In this document: piece by piece, positions 9,901-18,109 of the stretch | How the letters are laid out: each line of letters begins with the position of its first letter | Position numbering within the stretch: position 1 is the first letter of the stretch | From: JABDKJ01 sp964609215 | GTDB taxonomy: Bacteria; Bacteroidota; Bacteroidia; Flavobacteriales_D; JABDKJ01 | Length of the DNA: 64,000 nt | Assembly: GCA_964609215.1 (NCBI GenBank) | Contig: CAZSQZ010000003.1 | Span: forward strand, 186,001-250,000 | Reading direction: 5' to 3' | Translations under genes and position numbers: made by a program | The notes under the pieces: model-generated | What the model saw: the letters and a program-made list of their open reading frames with translations, nothing else | Database searches by the model: none | Told to the model about the DNA's origin: nothing

Positions 9901-10109
9901 TAGATTCCAATGGTCAAATTCAGAGACCGGATAGGATGATTGTCACAAAAGACCAATTGGAAATAATTGATTTCAAAACAGGAGAACATGATGAAAAGCA
10001 TAAGGAACAATTGGATAGTTATGCTGAAACAATGAAAGATATCGGTTATTCAAAAATTAGAAAAAGTATTCTCTATTTTAATAATGAAGAAATTATATCA
10101 TGGAGCTAA
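6957..10109 (+). CDS. addA: AddA/RecB-like UvrD-family helicase-nuclease
   Basis: A 1050-residue superfamily 1 helicase with all motifs in order: Walker A ASAGSGKT (residue about 11), DEFQD, GDTKQSIYRF, NYRS, TIHKSKGLEYP and LLYVALTRP. A C-terminal RecB-type PD-(D/E)XK nuclease follows, with IDFKTG and QLDSYAE. This layout is AddA (RecB-like), which with AddB resects double-strand breaks for RecA loading. The likely partner gene is the AddB-like nuclease at 14409. In most genomes the two are adjacent; here about 4.3 kb and four genes intervene. The last 10 bp overlap the next gene. Confidence 0.85.
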   Translation: MNSKNLVVYKASAGSGKTFTLVKEYLRLALETDNPDYFKHILAITFTNKAATEMKQRVFKSLAEIAEDRELKEMAELLLSELNLPREELVKRAELTYRSMVYNYSEIGISTIDSFVIKLLKGFTKELGLPTQFEVSLDQDEMLELAIDRLIDKSQSEDYIKGALIEYISYRLNEDKKWEFLEDLKKFSREIFSDKSKTHLQKLAEISHSDFKETEIILRNKNKELEKDFFRVNDELLLSIESSGFILTDFSGGANGPINKLGKLRRNGDFNSFSLTEKQIAMIDGDEWFAKTKNAHLIDQSQPYLNQWRTQIFKMLQLKGDLILVKSILGGLYSMMLMNEISVLVNDIKEEDGSILISDNHKLVNDVVQNNPVPFIYEKIGERFKHLMIDEFQDTSVTQFQNAIPLIENNLSYQNFNLIVGDTKQSIYRFNNGEFEQLAQLPEKIFQKEKMLDGENRETVFRDNGREIQLNKNYRSKNEIIQFNNLFFEFLTSYINNYVDLKGAYQSYKQDYGKNSEGGLVTLRALEKDEYKDRALEMMIQNIRECLDDNYSLSDIAILVRGKTDGAKVALALSEHEDLPFISNDSLRFDSSQDIDLLINVLKQQTVENDLVSGFKVLKYLCLKSENQNLHSFQNEFSYNKDPKELKKDKFNFSKCLAHFGIEKGFDKEHFSLVESIYEIIRIFSIQLNDPFIQQFIDEAQNFGLRRGKDIHGFLDYWDERLSSKGLEIPEGKNALRILTIHKSKGLEYPIVILPFNNYTKGAKGDRLWFDKKNEDFGLPSYLISENTSLIQSPFKEEYESEQNYKFIDTLNLLYVALTRPQDRLYIYFPEEGNSKDTTPKNPEKWFSRFLKDKGELEMTIGNRKRREKENVHRESRAKEYFQTDKDWRSKLVIDKKQFDNYYHYEGIQEKKIEGILIHKIFEKAKKEEDCLKEIKRLRLLLKINHAEEEMLDAKFRSIYSKPEISSILNCEGQILNEKTIVDSNGQIQRPDRMIVTKDQLEIIDFKTGEHDEKHKEQLDSYAETMKDIGYSKIRKSILYFNNEEIISWS

Positions 10110-10549
10110 GTTGGGAAATAAAAACCTTCGGGGAATTTAATACGGAGGAACTCTATCAAATTTTAGCCTTGAGATCTGAAATATTTGTAGTTGAACAGAC
10201 TTGCGTATATCAGGATATAGATCAGCAAGATCAACAATCTATTCATGTCATCGGTAAAGACAATGACACTATTGCTGCTTATGCTAGAATAGTCCCAAGA
10301 AAAACAGGAAAAGATACTTCCATAGGAAGAGTTGTTATCAGAGAAAGTTATCGGGGTAAGAAACTAGGAGATCGCTTAATTGAGAAATGTATAGAAGCCT
10401 GTACTATTCACTATAAAGGTCTTTCATTGGAAATGAGTGCCCAAAAACACTTAGTAAAGTACTATAGTAAGCACGGTTTTAAAAAAGAAGGTGATCCATA
10501 TCTGGAAGATGGTATCCCTCACGTATTAATGCGAAAAGAATCTATCTAA
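10100..10549 (+). CDS. elaA: ElaA-family GNAT N-acetyltransferase
   Basis: A 149-residue single-domain GNAT protein. ALRSEIFVVEQTCVYQDID near residues 27-45 is the typical ElaA N-terminal signature, and IGRVVIRESYRGKKLGDRL is the acetyl-CoA-binding A motif. The substrate of ElaA is unknown. It overlaps the AddA-like gene by 10 bp and is presumably co-transcribed with it. Its 3' end also overlaps the convergent PKD gene by 8 bp. Confidence 0.85.
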   Translation: MELSWEIKTFGEFNTEELYQILALRSEIFVVEQTCVYQDIDQQDQQSIHVIGKDNDTIAAYARIVPRKTGKDTSIGRVVIRESYRGKKLGDRLIEKCIEACTIHYKGLSLEMSAQKHLVKYYSKHGFKKEGDPYLEDGIPHVLMRKESI

Positions 10550-13163
10550 TGATTGTGAAGTGTCCAGTGAATTCACGGACGAGTGAACCTGCTTCTTTCA
10601 CTTTGGCTTTATATATATACACACCGGGGTGAGCATATTGGGGAACCCAAGGTTCATTAGGAACTGTTGAGCTGTACATTTCCTGACCCCATCTATCAAA
10701 AATGATGATTTCATATTCTTCAGCGCCAAGAACTACTGGATTGAAAAAATCATTAATTCCGTCTCCATTCATTGTAACCGCATTTGGAGCCCAGAAAAGT
10801 GAGCCCGTCACTAAAACATCTTGTATTGCCCTATTGTCACAACCAAATTCATTAGTAACTATAAGTAATACAGTATAGCTTCCTGGTGCATCGAATTCAT
10901 GTTCAAATCCGCAATCGCCATAAAAACTACTATCCGAAACAAAGTATTCACAGGTCCATAATGGGTTGGTATGCTCAGCATTAACATTTATAGATGGGTC
11001 AAGGATATCTACCTCATGTCTATCAATAAAAAACGAAGCATTCGGAGAAGGATTTACTTCTACCAAATTTGGATAAGAGATAAAGGAAGTATCAACACAA
11101 TCTCCTTCACTGGTCAGCAATAGGCTTACAGTATAGATACCTGGCTGTTCATATAGGTTTACAGGGCTTTGTCCAGAAGATGTATTGCCATCTCCAAAAT
11201 CCCAATGATAGGTTGGATTACTTCCTCCAAAGGAAATATTGGTAAATGCACCAATCATTGGCGAGCAACCATCTCCAGTAAAGACAAAGTCCGCTTCTGG
11301 ATTTGGAACGGTATTAATCAAAGCCTCAAAGTTGGTTTCGCAACCATCCTCAAAAGCAGTTAAACTAACCAGGTTTTGTCCAAATTCACTAAATGTTATT
11401 GCCGGTGGATTTGGACCTACAAAAGTGGGAATATTTCCATTCTGAAAATTCCAAGTCAATTCTGCCGCTTCGCTAAAGTTCCCTTGTGCGAAAAATTCGA
11501 AATTATTGCCTTGAAAACATTGACCAGATGGAGGCTCAAAATCAGCAAAAATGGAAGGTGTAACACTTACCGTAAATGTTGCGATGTCCGGGCAAGTCCC
11601 CGCTGCGGAAACTTCCAACGTAGCCGTATATTCACCGGGTTCAGGATAGGTAAATGTTGGTGATTCCTCAAAAGATTGATCTGCATTTCCAGGCAGTCCG
11701 AAGTCCCAAACATAATTTGTGGCATTATCACTATTATTTATAAACGTTATATCCAAACCACTACAGGGTTGATTATTATTTTGAATAACTGCAACTGGCT
11801 CTGGTGGAACAGTCAGTGGAATTGTCGCCTCACTTTCACAATCATTTTCATCAATAGTTACCACATTTACGTTATAGCTAAAACCCGGAGGAAAAAAAAC
11901 GCCTTCAGGAGACATTGCATTAATATCTCCTGTTCCTCCTCCAAAATCCCACGTTGTAGACACTAGGGTTCCATTGCTTGACAAAACAATATCATAAAAA
12001 GGATCTCCATTATTGCAGACTAACATGGGATTACCAATAATGGGTTCGACAGGGTCGAATAAATTAAAAACCTGAATACTTGTATCAGCGCATTGATCTC
12101 CCGGATCCGAAATTAAAATAACCTCATAAGTGCCGGGATTGGAGTAGGTATAGGTAGGTTCAAATTCAGTAGAACTATTTCCATCTCCAAATAACCATAA
12201 ATAGTTATTTGCATTTTGAGAGAGGTTCTCAAAGTTCAAAGTAAGACCATTGCACTCTGTATCTGCAACCTGAGAAGCAATAGATGCAACATTCAAATCT
12301 GGACATAAGGTAACGTTAAACTGAAAGTCCCGCCTAACCTCAGAGAGCAACTGACCGTTTCTGAATTCTTTTACACATATACCAATCACGTATTGTCCTA
12401 ATTGAGTTGGAGTTCCTGTTAGGAATCCCGTTGCTGGGTCAATGGCTAATCCTGGAAGCGCATCAATTGGATCCGCAGCACTATAGCCACCTTGATAAAC
12501 TACATCTATAAAAGGAGGACCACCTGGTGGATCTGGCGCAGGAATAAATTGCGTTCCTCCCTGATATGGAGTGCATAATTCATAAACTAAATCATCTCCA
12601 TCCAAATCCATTGCCGAATGATCAAAATCAAAAGGCACATTCAAGCAAATACCTAATGGAGGAAAATTATTCCAAGAAGGGCTGCTATTGCAAGTAGCAA
12701 AATTTGAAGGAGGAATAAAAGCAACATAAGTGCTCCCCTGTGTTCCGGGGTCAAAAAGATTTTGAATCGTGTTGTTTCTGCAACAGCGCTCGTAAACCAA
12801 ATAGTATCCACTAGAATTAGGAGGTAGATTTATAGTTTGAATATATGTACCTCTTTCTACACAAACATTTGCACTTACCGTAAAGCAATCATTATCAATA
12901 AGTGTACTCAAATTAGTTTCTGCAGGAGATCCAAAATATTGAACGCCAAGAAAGGAACCTGTTCCAGAATAAATACCAATCGGAGGGTTTTCATCAAAAG
13001 GGGCTCCCGAAGAGAAGCAATCCCGGTAAATATTTAGAGTAACTTGATAATTATCGTTCCCTTGACAGATATAACTAATATCTCCCCCTACAAGATGCTC
13101 AGATTTGGCTTCCTGAATAAAAAAGAGAATACAACAGAGTGTTATTAGTTGTCTTAAGTTCAA
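10542..13163 (-). CDS. PKD-domain protein with CHU_C (T9SS type B) C-terminus
   Basis: An 873-residue secreted protein starting at TTG 13163 with signal peptide LITLCCILFFIQEAKS. After a beta-rich N-terminal region (to about residue 290) come five to six PKD-like repeats, seen as WLFGDGNSS, TWDFGGG, VWDFGLPG, TWNFQNG and HWDFGDGNTS. The last 90 residues are the gliding-motility-associated CHU_C domain (FWAPNAVTMNGDGIND, FDRWGQEMY, YIYKAKV), the type B sorting signal of the type IX system. Expected location: cell surface or secreted. No ATG fits the frame upstream of the signal peptide, so a TTG start is likely. Binding partner or ligand unknown. Confidence 0.87.
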   Translation of the reverse strand: MNLRQLITLCCILFFIQEAKSEHLVGGDISYICQGNDNYQVTLNIYRDCFSSGAPFDENPPIGIYSGTGSFLGVQYFGSPAETNLSTLIDNDCFTVSANVCVERGTYIQTINLPPNSSGYYLVYERCCRNNTIQNLFDPGTQGSTYVAFIPPSNFATCNSSPSWNNFPPLGICLNVPFDFDHSAMDLDGDDLVYELCTPYQGGTQFIPAPDPPGGPPFIDVVYQGGYSAADPIDALPGLAIDPATGFLTGTPTQLGQYVIGICVKEFRNGQLLSEVRRDFQFNVTLCPDLNVASIASQVADTECNGLTLNFENLSQNANNYLWLFGDGNSSTEFEPTYTYSNPGTYEVILISDPGDQCADTSIQVFNLFDPVEPIIGNPMLVCNNGDPFYDIVLSSNGTLVSTTWDFGGGTGDINAMSPEGVFFPPGFSYNVNVVTIDENDCESEATIPLTVPPEPVAVIQNNNQPCSGLDITFINNSDNATNYVWDFGLPGNADQSFEESPTFTYPEPGEYTATLEVSAAGTCPDIATFTVSVTPSIFADFEPPSGQCFQGNNFEFFAQGNFSEAAELTWNFQNGNIPTFVGPNPPAITFSEFGQNLVSLTAFEDGCETNFEALINTVPNPEADFVFTGDGCSPMIGAFTNISFGGSNPTYHWDFGDGNTSSGQSPVNLYEQPGIYTVSLLLTSEGDCVDTSFISYPNLVEVNPSPNASFFIDRHEVDILDPSINVNAEHTNPLWTCEYFVSDSSFYGDCGFEHEFDAPGSYTVLLIVTNEFGCDNRAIQDVLVTGSLFWAPNAVTMNGDGINDFFNPVVLGAEEYEIIIFDRWGQEMYSSTVPNEPWVPQYAHPGVYIYKAKVKEAGSLVREFTGHFTIIR

Positions 13164-13258
13164 AATAATTTTTATACCTAAATTTACAATAAAGTTGAAT
13201 ATAAATCCAGTAATTTCCCCCTCTCAATCTCATAAACTTTTCTTGTTAAAAATACAAT

Positions 13259-13831
13259 ATGGAAACGGATTACCCTAATAGATGCCCATGGCCTAAAAAT
13301 GACCCCTTTTATATCTCTTATCACGATGAACACTGGGGTAAACCAGTGTATGATGATAAGGAGTTGTTTGCAAAACTTATTTTAGATGGTTTTCAAGCGG
13401 GTTTGAGTTGGATTACGATTTTACGTAAACAGGAAAATTTTTATAAAGCCTTTGACAATTTCGATGCAAACAAAATGGCAAAGTGGTCGGATAAAAAGAT
13501 TGAAAAGCTCATGCAAAATGAAGGCATCATTCGAAACCGGCTGAAAATAAACGCAGCAAAGACGAATGCTCAGGCTTATTTAAAGATTCAAGAAGAGGGT
13601 TCTTTTTCTGATTTCATCTGGTCATTCACCGATGGTAAAACCATTAAAAACAAATGGAAGAAAATTGAAGATGTTCCAACCAGCACGGCTGAAAGCGATG
13701 CTATGAGCAAAGGCTTAAAGAAGGCAGGTTTTAAGTTTGTTGGGACTACAATATGTTATGCCTTTATGCAAGCTGTTGGAATAGTAAATGATCATTTAAC
13801 CCACTGTTTGTGTTATAATAAATACAATTAA
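13259..13831 (+). CDS. tag: DNA-3-methyladenine glycosylase I
   Basis: A 190-residue protein of normal Tag length. It begins with RCPWPKNDPFYISYHDEHWG and continues with GFQAGLSWITILRK, the hallmark of the helix-hairpin-helix Tag family. C-terminal HLTHCLCY provides zinc ligands. It excises 3-methyladenine from alkylated DNA. It is followed 4 bp later by a TPR gene and then by the AddB-like gene, so three genes likely form one transcript of repair-related function. A partial AlkD-like gene at the right edge adds a second alkylation-repair activity to this window. Confidence 0.93.
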   Translation: METDYPNRCPWPKNDPFYISYHDEHWGKPVYDDKELFAKLILDGFQAGLSWITILRKQENFYKAFDNFDANKMAKWSDKKIEKLMQNEGIIRNRLKINAAKTNAQAYLKIQEEGSFSDFIWSFTDGKTIKNKWKKIEDVPTSTAESDAMSKGLKKAGFKFVGTTICYAFMQAVGIVNDHLTHCLCYNKYN

Positions 13832-13835
13832 TTAA

Positions 13836-14408
13836 ATGTCATTAGAAAGCACTCTTCAAAAGGGATTTCAATTAGTCGACAACGGTGATTATAAAGCCTG
13901 TATTCATCATGTTAATAGAGCATTAGAGCTGTTCAAAAACAACTCGGATCTAATATCGCTTAGAGGAGAAGCATTCTTTAAAACCAAAAACTATTTACCT
14001 GCTTTAAAGGACTTTAACAAAGCTGCCGAACTAGAGCCAAATAATCCTTTTCGTTTTTCATCTAGAGCATTTCTAAAAGACGCTATGGGAGATACTGCCG
14101 GAGCAGTAGAAGATTATAAAATAGCTCTAAATTTAGATCCTAATGATGCTACCATTCTTAACAATTTAGGTGTCTTAGAAGAAAAACTTGGTTATAAGGA
14201 AGCTGCAAAAAGAAAATACCAATTAGCGGATGATTTGTATCAATTGGATCAATCCAATAATGTAGAAAAAGAGCCAAGTGTCTCGGAAAAAATTGCGGAT
14301 AACAAGGAAAAGAAAAGCTACTTATCTATGATCCGTTCCATTTTTACGGATAAAAAACAGCGTAAGCAATTTTTTCAATTTGTGAGAAATGGTTTCAAGC
14401 TAAAATAG
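13836..14408 (+). CDS. Small TPR-repeat protein
   Basis: A 190-residue protein with about four tetratricopeptide repeats (LISLRGEAFFKTKNYLPALK, then repeats with AVEDYKIALNLDPND and ILNNLGVLEEKLGYKEAA). A basic C-terminal tail follows. It has no signal peptide, so it is likely cytoplasmic and a protein-interaction scaffold. It lies between tag and the AddB-like gene; its TAG stop directly abuts the ATG of the latter, so coupling is likely. Partner unknown. Confidence 0.8.
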   Translation: MSLESTLQKGFQLVDNGDYKACIHHVNRALELFKNNSDLISLRGEAFFKTKNYLPALKDFNKAAELEPNNPFRFSSRAFLKDAMGDTAGAVEDYKIALNLDPNDATILNNLGVLEEKLGYKEAAKRKYQLADDLYQLDQSNNVEKEPSVSEKIADNKEKKSYLSMIRSIFTDKKQRKQFFQFVRNGFKLK

Positions 14409-17144
14409 ATGGTCGATTTTCTAGAAAAAGTAGCAACAAATCTAATTGAAAAGCATCCAGACGATCTAGATAAAGTAACCGTATTGGTTCCTAGTAAGCG
14501 TTCTTCACTCTTTCTGAATAAATTTCTTTCTCAACATATAGATGGTGCATTCATTGCTCCAAGATCTATTACCTGGCAGGATTTTCTTGAAGAGCATTCC
14601 GGATATGTTCAACTGGATAATTTGGGCTTGACATTTCTGCTCTATGAAACCTATTTAGAAACGGAAATGGAACCAGAGTCTTTTGAAGTTTTTAATCGTT
14701 GGTCCTCAATAATTCTTTCAGATTTTAATGAAATTGACAACTATCTATTGGATGCTAAAACCGTTTTTAAGAACCTTAAAAACATAAAAGATATTGAGAA
14801 CTGGAGTTTTAACAGTGATGATCTTTCAGAGATGCAGCAAGACTTTAATTCTTTTTACGAAAACCTTGGAGTATTATACGAAGCATTTCAGAATAAATTA
14901 GACACCAAAAAATTAGCCTATCCTGGAAAGTTGAAGAAATTGGTTTGGGATAAGTCCCCTACTCTAGTTGAACAACAAGGTTATACCTATTGGATAGGTT
15001 TCTATGCAATTGCACCAGCTGAACAAAGAATAATAGATCTTTTCCTAGACAAACAAATGGGTTATGTTTATTGGGATGCCGATGACTACTATATCGATAA
15101 TCAAAGTCATTTAGCAGGTGATTTCTTTAGAAAGTCAATTGAGTTGAAAAAGAAGAAATACAATTGGGTTCAAAATAACATTGACCAACAAAAAGACATT
15201 ACCGTTCACCAAGTACCTGGACATGTTTTCCAATGCACCGTTGCAAATGACATCATAAAAGATTTACCTGTTGATAATACTGCGCTCATACTCGCTGATG
15301 AAGATTTACTTATTCCCACATTAGAAAATTTAGACAGCAGTTTAGAAGATTTTAATGTATCCATGCAAATTCCGCTGAACAAAAGCCCGTTCATTTTGCT
15401 TTTGGATGAATTGATAAATCTGCATGAAAACGCGCATAAAAGCATTGATTATTACGGAGAATACAAATTCTATCACAAAAACATTATTTCATTTCTAAAC
15501 AACTCTGTTATCTCTTTTGATCATGAAAGTAATAGTTCAAAATCTTATCATCTTGACAGAGCTCTATTTTCAGTTTCAGAATTGAACAGCCTACTGAGCA
15601 AATTAAGCTTACAAGGCCTAATCCCTATTTTTAAGCCTGTTAAAGACATTCCGACCGATATTTTCAGCCGTATTCAATCTTTGATAGACTTTCTGAAATA
15701 TAAAATCAATTCAGATGAACGAGATGCATACTATTCGGAAATGCTTTTCAAGTCAACTCAATTCTTTCAGCAATTAATTAACTATTGCGATGCATACCCA
15801 TATATAGATAATGCTAGCTCTTTGCGAAAAATCATTCAAATGTTATGTAGAGAGCAACAATTAGAGTTTTTTGGTGAGCCACTTAAAGGCCTACAAATTA
15901 TTGGAATGCTGGAGTCAAGAGCTTTGGATTTTAAACATATCGTTCTTGTTGGATGCAATGAAGGCATATTACCCAATACTAAACCTAAACCCAGTTTTAT
16001 GCCTTTTGATCTAAAAAAACAGCTGGGTTTGCCAACCAGAAAAGAGTATGAATCTATTTTTGCTTATTATTTCTATCGACTCTTTCAACGCAGCGAAAAC
16101 ATCCATTTAATTTATAATATCAAGGATAGTCCCATGTCCGCAGCTGAACAAAGCAGATTTATTTCGCAGTTGCAGTTTGAAAGGAGTTTTGACCGTTTTA
16201 AGTCAGATATTAAAGTGATCAATCATGGTGTTAAGTCCAGTTCTAAACTAAAAGAAAACATTATCATTGAAAAAAGTAATGAGATAGTTGAAATATTAAA
16301 GAATGATTATCTCAAACGTATTTCTGCTTCCTCATTAAACAATTATTTAGCATGTCCATTAAATTTTTATTTCGACAAGGTTGCAAAGTTTGAAAGACCG
16401 GATGAGCTAGAAGAAAAACTTGAAGCTAGAACTTTTGGAAATATCACGCATAAAATTCTAGAGAACCTTTTCAAACCATTTGTTGGAAAAGGAGCTGTAA
16501 AGACAGAGGATATAAAGAAAATGATAGGCAGTGTCGAGAAAGAGTATGAAAATGCCATTCAAGATCTGAGATATCAAAAACTGATGGAAACCGCTTATAA
16601 TCAGTTGGCAAAAGAAGCAATTGTCGCTGTATGTAAGAAACAGTTAAAAAAGGATTTAAAACTGGTAAAAGATAAGCAGCTGAAGATTATTTCATTAGAA
16701 GAAAAGCTAACTGCTGAGATAGAGCTTGGAAAACATAAGGTAAGATTATTGGGGTATATTGATCGAATAGATGAATTGGACGGAATCCCAAGGATAATAG
16801 ACTATAAAACAGGAACAAAAAAGGCTTCTGACTTAAGCTCTTATAAAAGTGAGCTGAATAGAGATACTTTAAAATCAAAAAAGGAAATTACACAGCTGTT
16901 ATTCTACTATTTACTATACAGCAAGAATTATCAGGGTAAAAATCCGAAACCAGGAATCTATTCCACGGTGACCAAAGATCTTCATCCTTTTGAAGTACGT
17001 TTAGGGCGAAGGGAAATTGATGATGAAATGATTCAAGAGTTTAAAGTAGTATTGGAAGAGGTTATCGATGAAATGTTGAGTTTGGAAATAGCCTTTGAAC
17101 ATGATAAGAATGCCAAATACTGCGACTTCTGCGTAATTGATTAA
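14409..17144 (+). CDS. addB: AddB-like PD-(D/E)XK nuclease / inactivated helicase subunit
   Basis: A 911-residue protein. The N-terminus (VTVLVPSKRSSLFLNKFL) resembles the degenerate Walker A region of AddB-type subunits. The C-terminus has the RecB-type nuclease: ASSLNNYLACPLNFYFDKV, FGNITHKILE and IIDYKTGTK. AddB normally holds a 4Fe-4S cluster with one Cys before the nuclease and three near the C-terminus. Here I see ACPLNFYF and only YCDFC four residues before the end, so the cluster looks incomplete. Partner of the AddA-like gene at 6957, inferred from family. The TTAA stop runs into the first copy of the 164-bp repeat. Confidence 0.8.
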   Translation: MVDFLEKVATNLIEKHPDDLDKVTVLVPSKRSSLFLNKFLSQHIDGAFIAPRSITWQDFLEEHSGYVQLDNLGLTFLLYETYLETEMEPESFEVFNRWSSIILSDFNEIDNYLLDAKTVFKNLKNIKDIENWSFNSDDLSEMQQDFNSFYENLGVLYEAFQNKLDTKKLAYPGKLKKLVWDKSPTLVEQQGYTYWIGFYAIAPAEQRIIDLFLDKQMGYVYWDADDYYIDNQSHLAGDFFRKSIELKKKKYNWVQNNIDQQKDITVHQVPGHVFQCTVANDIIKDLPVDNTALILADEDLLIPTLENLDSSLEDFNVSMQIPLNKSPFILLLDELINLHENAHKSIDYYGEYKFYHKNIISFLNNSVISFDHESNSSKSYHLDRALFSVSELNSLLSKLSLQGLIPIFKPVKDIPTDIFSRIQSLIDFLKYKINSDERDAYYSEMLFKSTQFFQQLINYCDAYPYIDNASSLRKIIQMLCREQQLEFFGEPLKGLQIIGMLESRALDFKHIVLVGCNEGILPNTKPKPSFMPFDLKKQLGLPTRKEYESIFAYYFYRLFQRSENIHLIYNIKDSPMSAAEQSRFISQLQFERSFDRFKSDIKVINHGVKSSSKLKENIIIEKSNEIVEILKNDYLKRISASSLNNYLACPLNFYFDKVAKFERPDELEEKLEARTFGNITHKILENLFKPFVGKGAVKTEDIKKMIGSVEKEYENAIQDLRYQKLMETAYNQLAKEAIVAVCKKQLKKDLKLVKDKQLKIISLEEKLTAEIELGKHKVRLLGYIDRIDELDGIPRIIDYKTGTKKASDLSSYKSELNRDTLKSKKEITQLLFYYLLYSKNYQGKNPKPGIYSTVTKDLHPFEVRLGRREIDDEMIQEFKVVLEEVIDEMLSLEIAFEHDKNAKYCDFCVID

Positions 17145-17148
17145 AAGA

Positions 17149-17612
17149 CTTATAAACCAAAAAAGAGCTCAATGAGCTCTTTTTGGAAACCTGCAAGGAA
17201 AATTTTGAAACCATCGCAACCCTGGCATTTGGTTGCTTTATGTTATAAAGACGTTTGGACTTTAATATGGTTGCCTGCTCTTTATAAATTTATTTTTATC
17301 CCATTAGAAAAAGGCATAAACCAAAAAAGAGCTCATTGAGCTCTTTTTGGAAACCTGCAAGGAAAATTTTGAAACCATCGCAACCCTGGCATTTGGTTGC
17401 TTTATGTTATAAAGACGTTCGGACTTTAATATGGTTGCCTGCTCTTTATAAATTTATTTTTTGCCCATTAGAAAAAGACATAAATCAAAAAAGAGCTCAA
17501 TGAGCTCTTTTTGAAAACCTGCAAGGAAAATTTTGAAACCATCGCAACCCTGGCATTTGGTTGCTTTGTGCTTAAAAGACGCAAGCTTATTTGAATGGTT
17601 GCCTCTATATCA
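17149..17612. repeat. Three tandem copies of a 164-bp structured intergenic repeat
   Basis: This is the only gene-free stretch over 300 bp. Units start near 17149, 17313 and 17477, with exact 164-bp spacing of the GAGCTC hairpins (17165, 17329, 17493). Copies 1 and 2 differ at only a few positions; copy 3 matches for about 105 bp and then drifts, ending near 17612. Each unit has a perfect 11-bp hairpin (AAAAAGAGCTC / GAGCTCTTTTT), a GCAACC / GGTTGC hairpin about 50 bp later, and in copies 1-2 a CTTTAT / ATAAAG hairpin. Read on the minus strand each unit is a structured segment ending in a terminator, the form of a small RNA; read on the plus strand the first hairpin terminates the AddB-like operon. 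No ORF fits. From 17613 to 17668 I see nothing. Confidence 0.9.
17160..17184 (+). terminator. Bidirectional intrinsic terminator after the AddB-like gene (first of three)
   Basis: A perfect 11-bp stem AAAAAGAGCTC / GAGCTCTTTTT with a three-base AAT loop, 15 bp past the stop. It ends in a T run on both strands. Identical hairpins recur at 17324-17348 (loop ATT) and 17488-17512 (loop AAT). Confidence 0.85.
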
Positions 17613-17668
17613 ACTAAAATAACTAAAGTAGTTTCGCATACATCTGATTAACAGTTATTTAAGAATGT

Positions 17669-17697
17669 TTTGTTTTTAGATTAATTTCCAATATTTG
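17669..17697 (+). promoter_or_regulatory. Candidate Bacteroidota promoter for the thioesterase gene
   Basis: TTTG (17669-17672), 17-bp spacer, AATATTTG (17690-17697), one mismatch from TAnnTTTG. The predicted start would lie almost at the ATG at 17705, giving a leaderless or nearly leaderless message. Confidence 0.45.
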
Positions 17698-17704
17698 TAT
17701 AGTA

Positions 17705-18109
17705 ATGCAAGAAGAAATACTCAAAAAAATAAATGATTTATCCAAGAATACTTTGGGTGAGCATATTGGAATGACCTTTACCCATATAGAAGATGGTTTG
17801 CTTAAAGGTTCTGTTCCCGTAGATAATAGAACCGTTCAGCCTTATGGTGTTTTGCACGGAGGAATAAGTGCAGTATTGGCTGAGACCTTGGGCAGTGTAG
17901 GCTCACATCTAATAGCAGAACGAGAAAATAAAAGAGCCTTTGGAATAGAAATTAATTCACAACATCTAAGACCAGTAAAAGAAGGAGCTGTGCATGGAAT
18001 TGCTAAAATCGTTCATCAAGGGAGAACTATGCACACTTGGAAAATTGATATCTACAATGATTCAGGAAAACTAATTTCTATTTCAAAGCTAATAGTAGCT
18101 ATTCGCTAG
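17705..18109 (+). CDS. Hotdog-fold acyl-CoA thioesterase (MenI/YdiI/PaaI type)
   Basis: A 134-residue single hotdog domain. GVLHGGISAVLAETLGSVG (residues about 48-66) holds the catalytic His-Gly-Gly and Glu of the YdiI/EntH/MenI branch, which cleaves 1,4-dihydroxy-2-naphthoyl-CoA in menaquinone synthesis or proofreads aryl carrier proteins. No men genes are nearby, so the substrate cannot be fixed from this window. It is separated from the AddB-like gene by the repeat array, and its last 11 bp overlap the convergent cysteine desulfurase gene. Confidence 0.85.
   Translation: MQEEILKKINDLSKNTLGEHIGMTFTHIEDGLLKGSVPVDNRTVQPYGVLHGGISAVLAETLGSVGSHLIAERENKRAFGIEINSQHLRPVKEGAVHGIAKIVHQGRTMHTWKIDIYNDSGKLISISKLIVAIR

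Noticed and set aside
11169..11966. A series of plus-strand ORFs of 64-96 codons
   Set aside because: They are antisense to the PKD/CHU_C gene and have a composition of frame shadows (rich in Ile, Cys, Arg with no domain).
17149..17612. The repeat array as a CRISPR
   Set aside because: There are no short direct repeats with unique spacers; whole 164-bp units are duplicated and no cas genes are near.
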